Of a stretch of DNA of 12,090 nucleotides, positions 11,517 through 12,090 are shown piece after piece. Position 1 is the stretch's first letter; the number at the start of each line of letters is the position of its first letter. The position numbers and the translations under genes were made by a program. Below the pieces are notes generated by a model that did no database searches, had not been told where the DNA came from, and saw nothing but the letters and a program-made list of their open reading frames with translations. Origin of the DNA: JACVRW01 sp036407035 (GTDB taxonomy: Bacteria > Actinomycetota > Thermoleophilia > Solirubrobacterales > Thermoleophilaceae); assembly GCA_036407035.1 (NCBI GenBank), contig DASXAA010000021.1, forward strand, positions 1-12,090, read 5' to 3'.

Positions 11517-12090
11517 TTGAGCGTCGTCCCCGGCTGGCTTCGCTCGTACCGGCGCGACTGGCTCGGGGCCGACCTCGTCGCCGGGCTGATCATCTGGAGC
11601 GTCGTGACGCCCCAGGCGGTGGCCTACGCGCAGATCGCCGGGCTGCCGCCGTCGGCGGGACTGGTGGCCGCGCCCGGCGCGCTGATCGGCTACGCGCTGC
11701 TCGGCAGTTCGCACACGCTGGTGGTCAGCGCGACCACCGCCACCTCGGCGCTGTCGGCGGCCGCGGTCGGGCCGCTGGCGCACGGCGACACGGGGCGCTT
11801 CGCCGCGCTCTCGGCGGCGCTGGCGCTGATCTCCGCGGTCGTACTCGCGGGCGCCGGGCTGCTGCGCCTCGGCGCCCTCACCGACTTCGTCTCGAAGCCG
11901 GTGATCACGGGCTTCCTGTTCGGGATCGGCCTGTTCGTCGCGGTCGGCCAGCTGCCGGCGCTGCTCGGCGTGGAGGGGGGCGGCGACGAGTTCTTCGACA
12001 AGCTCGGCGACGTGATCGGCGACCTCGGCGACGCTCACGGCTGGACGGTCGCGGTCGGGCTCGGGAGCATCGCGGCGCTCGTCGCGCTGA
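11517..12090 (+). CDS. SulP family sulfate/anion permease, N-terminal part
   Basis: The frame from the TTG at 11517 runs off the window after 191 residues, so the gene is cut. It opens with an Arg/Trp-rich amphipathic stretch and Asp-Leu-Val-Ala-Gly-Leu-Ile-Ile, then Thr-Pro-Gln-Ala-Val-Ala-Tyr-Ala-Gln-Ile-Ala-Gly-Leu-Pro-Pro-Ser-Ala-Gly-Leu. This is the SulP signature of transmembrane segment 1, with Thr where Ile or Val is usual before Pro-Gln. Helices then follow, with Gly-Ser-Ser-His-Thr-Leu-Val-Val-Ser-Ala-Thr-Thr-Ala (usual TM3 anion-site region) and Lys-Pro-Val-Ile-Thr-Gly-Phe. The family moves sulfate, bicarbonate or other anions. The position 12 nt after the sulfatase stop suggests handling of the released sulfate. 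TTG is the first start codon after the in-frame sulfatase stop and has no clear Shine-Dalgarno site, so coupling is likely. A C-terminal STAS domain, if present, lies outside the window. Confidence 0.88.
   Translation, partial: MSVVPGWLRSYRRDWLGADLVAGLIIWSVVTPQAVAYAQIAGLPPSAGLVAAPGALIGYALLGSSHTLVVSATTATSALSAAAVGPLAHGDTGRFAALSAALALISAVVLAGAGLLRLGALTDFVSKPVITGFLFGIGLFVAVGQLPALLGVEGGGDEFFDKLGDVIGDLGDAHGWTVAVGLGSIAALVAL

Noticed and set aside
8454..12038. A 3.6-kb open frame on the minus strand across GAP copy 2, sulfatase and SulP
   Set aside because: The translation is Arg/Val/Asp/His-rich low-complexity text with no domain pattern, and it is antisense to three recognisable genes. It follows from GC-rich third positions that remove stop codons.

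Overview
This 12,090-base window is very GC-rich, with GTG and TTG starts alongside ATG, tightly packed genes and long spurious antisense frames. The protein families (DUF6325, SHOCT, GAP/Sap, DUF6458, PLDc_N, SpoIIAA-like) suggest a high-GC Actinomycetota, perhaps a Thermoleophilia/Solirubrobacterales-type soil organism. That placement is inference; there is no rRNA or tRNA to anchor it. Fourteen genes are seen. Twelve are complete and the two at the window edges are cut. No gap without a gene exceeds 300 bases. I see no IS element, CRISPR array, tRNA or rRNA.

Layout. (1) 1-258: 3' end of a ClC-type chloride channel (+), ending 4 bases inside the 3' end of a convergent lipoprotein gene (255-698, -). 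(2) 794-2675 (+): DUF6325 protein, SHOCT protein and AI-2E-type permease, probably one operon. It is divergent from the lipoprotein gene across a control region carrying a perfect palindrome. (3) 2684-3349 (-): first GAP-family membrane protein; 3428-3694 (+): small PLDc_N membrane protein. (4) 6931 down to 3699 (-): a tight four-gene operon of DHA2 MFS exporter, membrane zinc metallopeptidase, CYTH-like protein and DUF6458 membrane protein, with 1-4 base overlaps between the last three. (5) 8005 down to 7046 (-): formylglycine-generating enzyme (FGE) with its catalytic Cys pair intact. (6) 8083-12090 (+): SpoIIAA-like STAS protein, second GAP-family protein, a large type I sulfatase with the CSPTR maturation motif, and the start of a SulP sulfate permease.

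How the parts fit. The right half is a coherent sulfate-ester module. FGE converts Cys79 of the sulfatase to formylglycine, the sulfatase (no signal peptide, so probably cytoplasmic) would release sulfate, and SulP would move sulfate or another anion across the membrane. The left half is a set of small envelope and stress-type proteins of largely unknown function. The two halves are linked by the same 17-bp palindrome, TCACCCG-N3-CGGGTGA, found once in each of two divergent intergenic regions (717-733 and 8027-8043) and not noticed elsewhere in the window. This suggests a shared operator and is the most interesting non-coding signal here.
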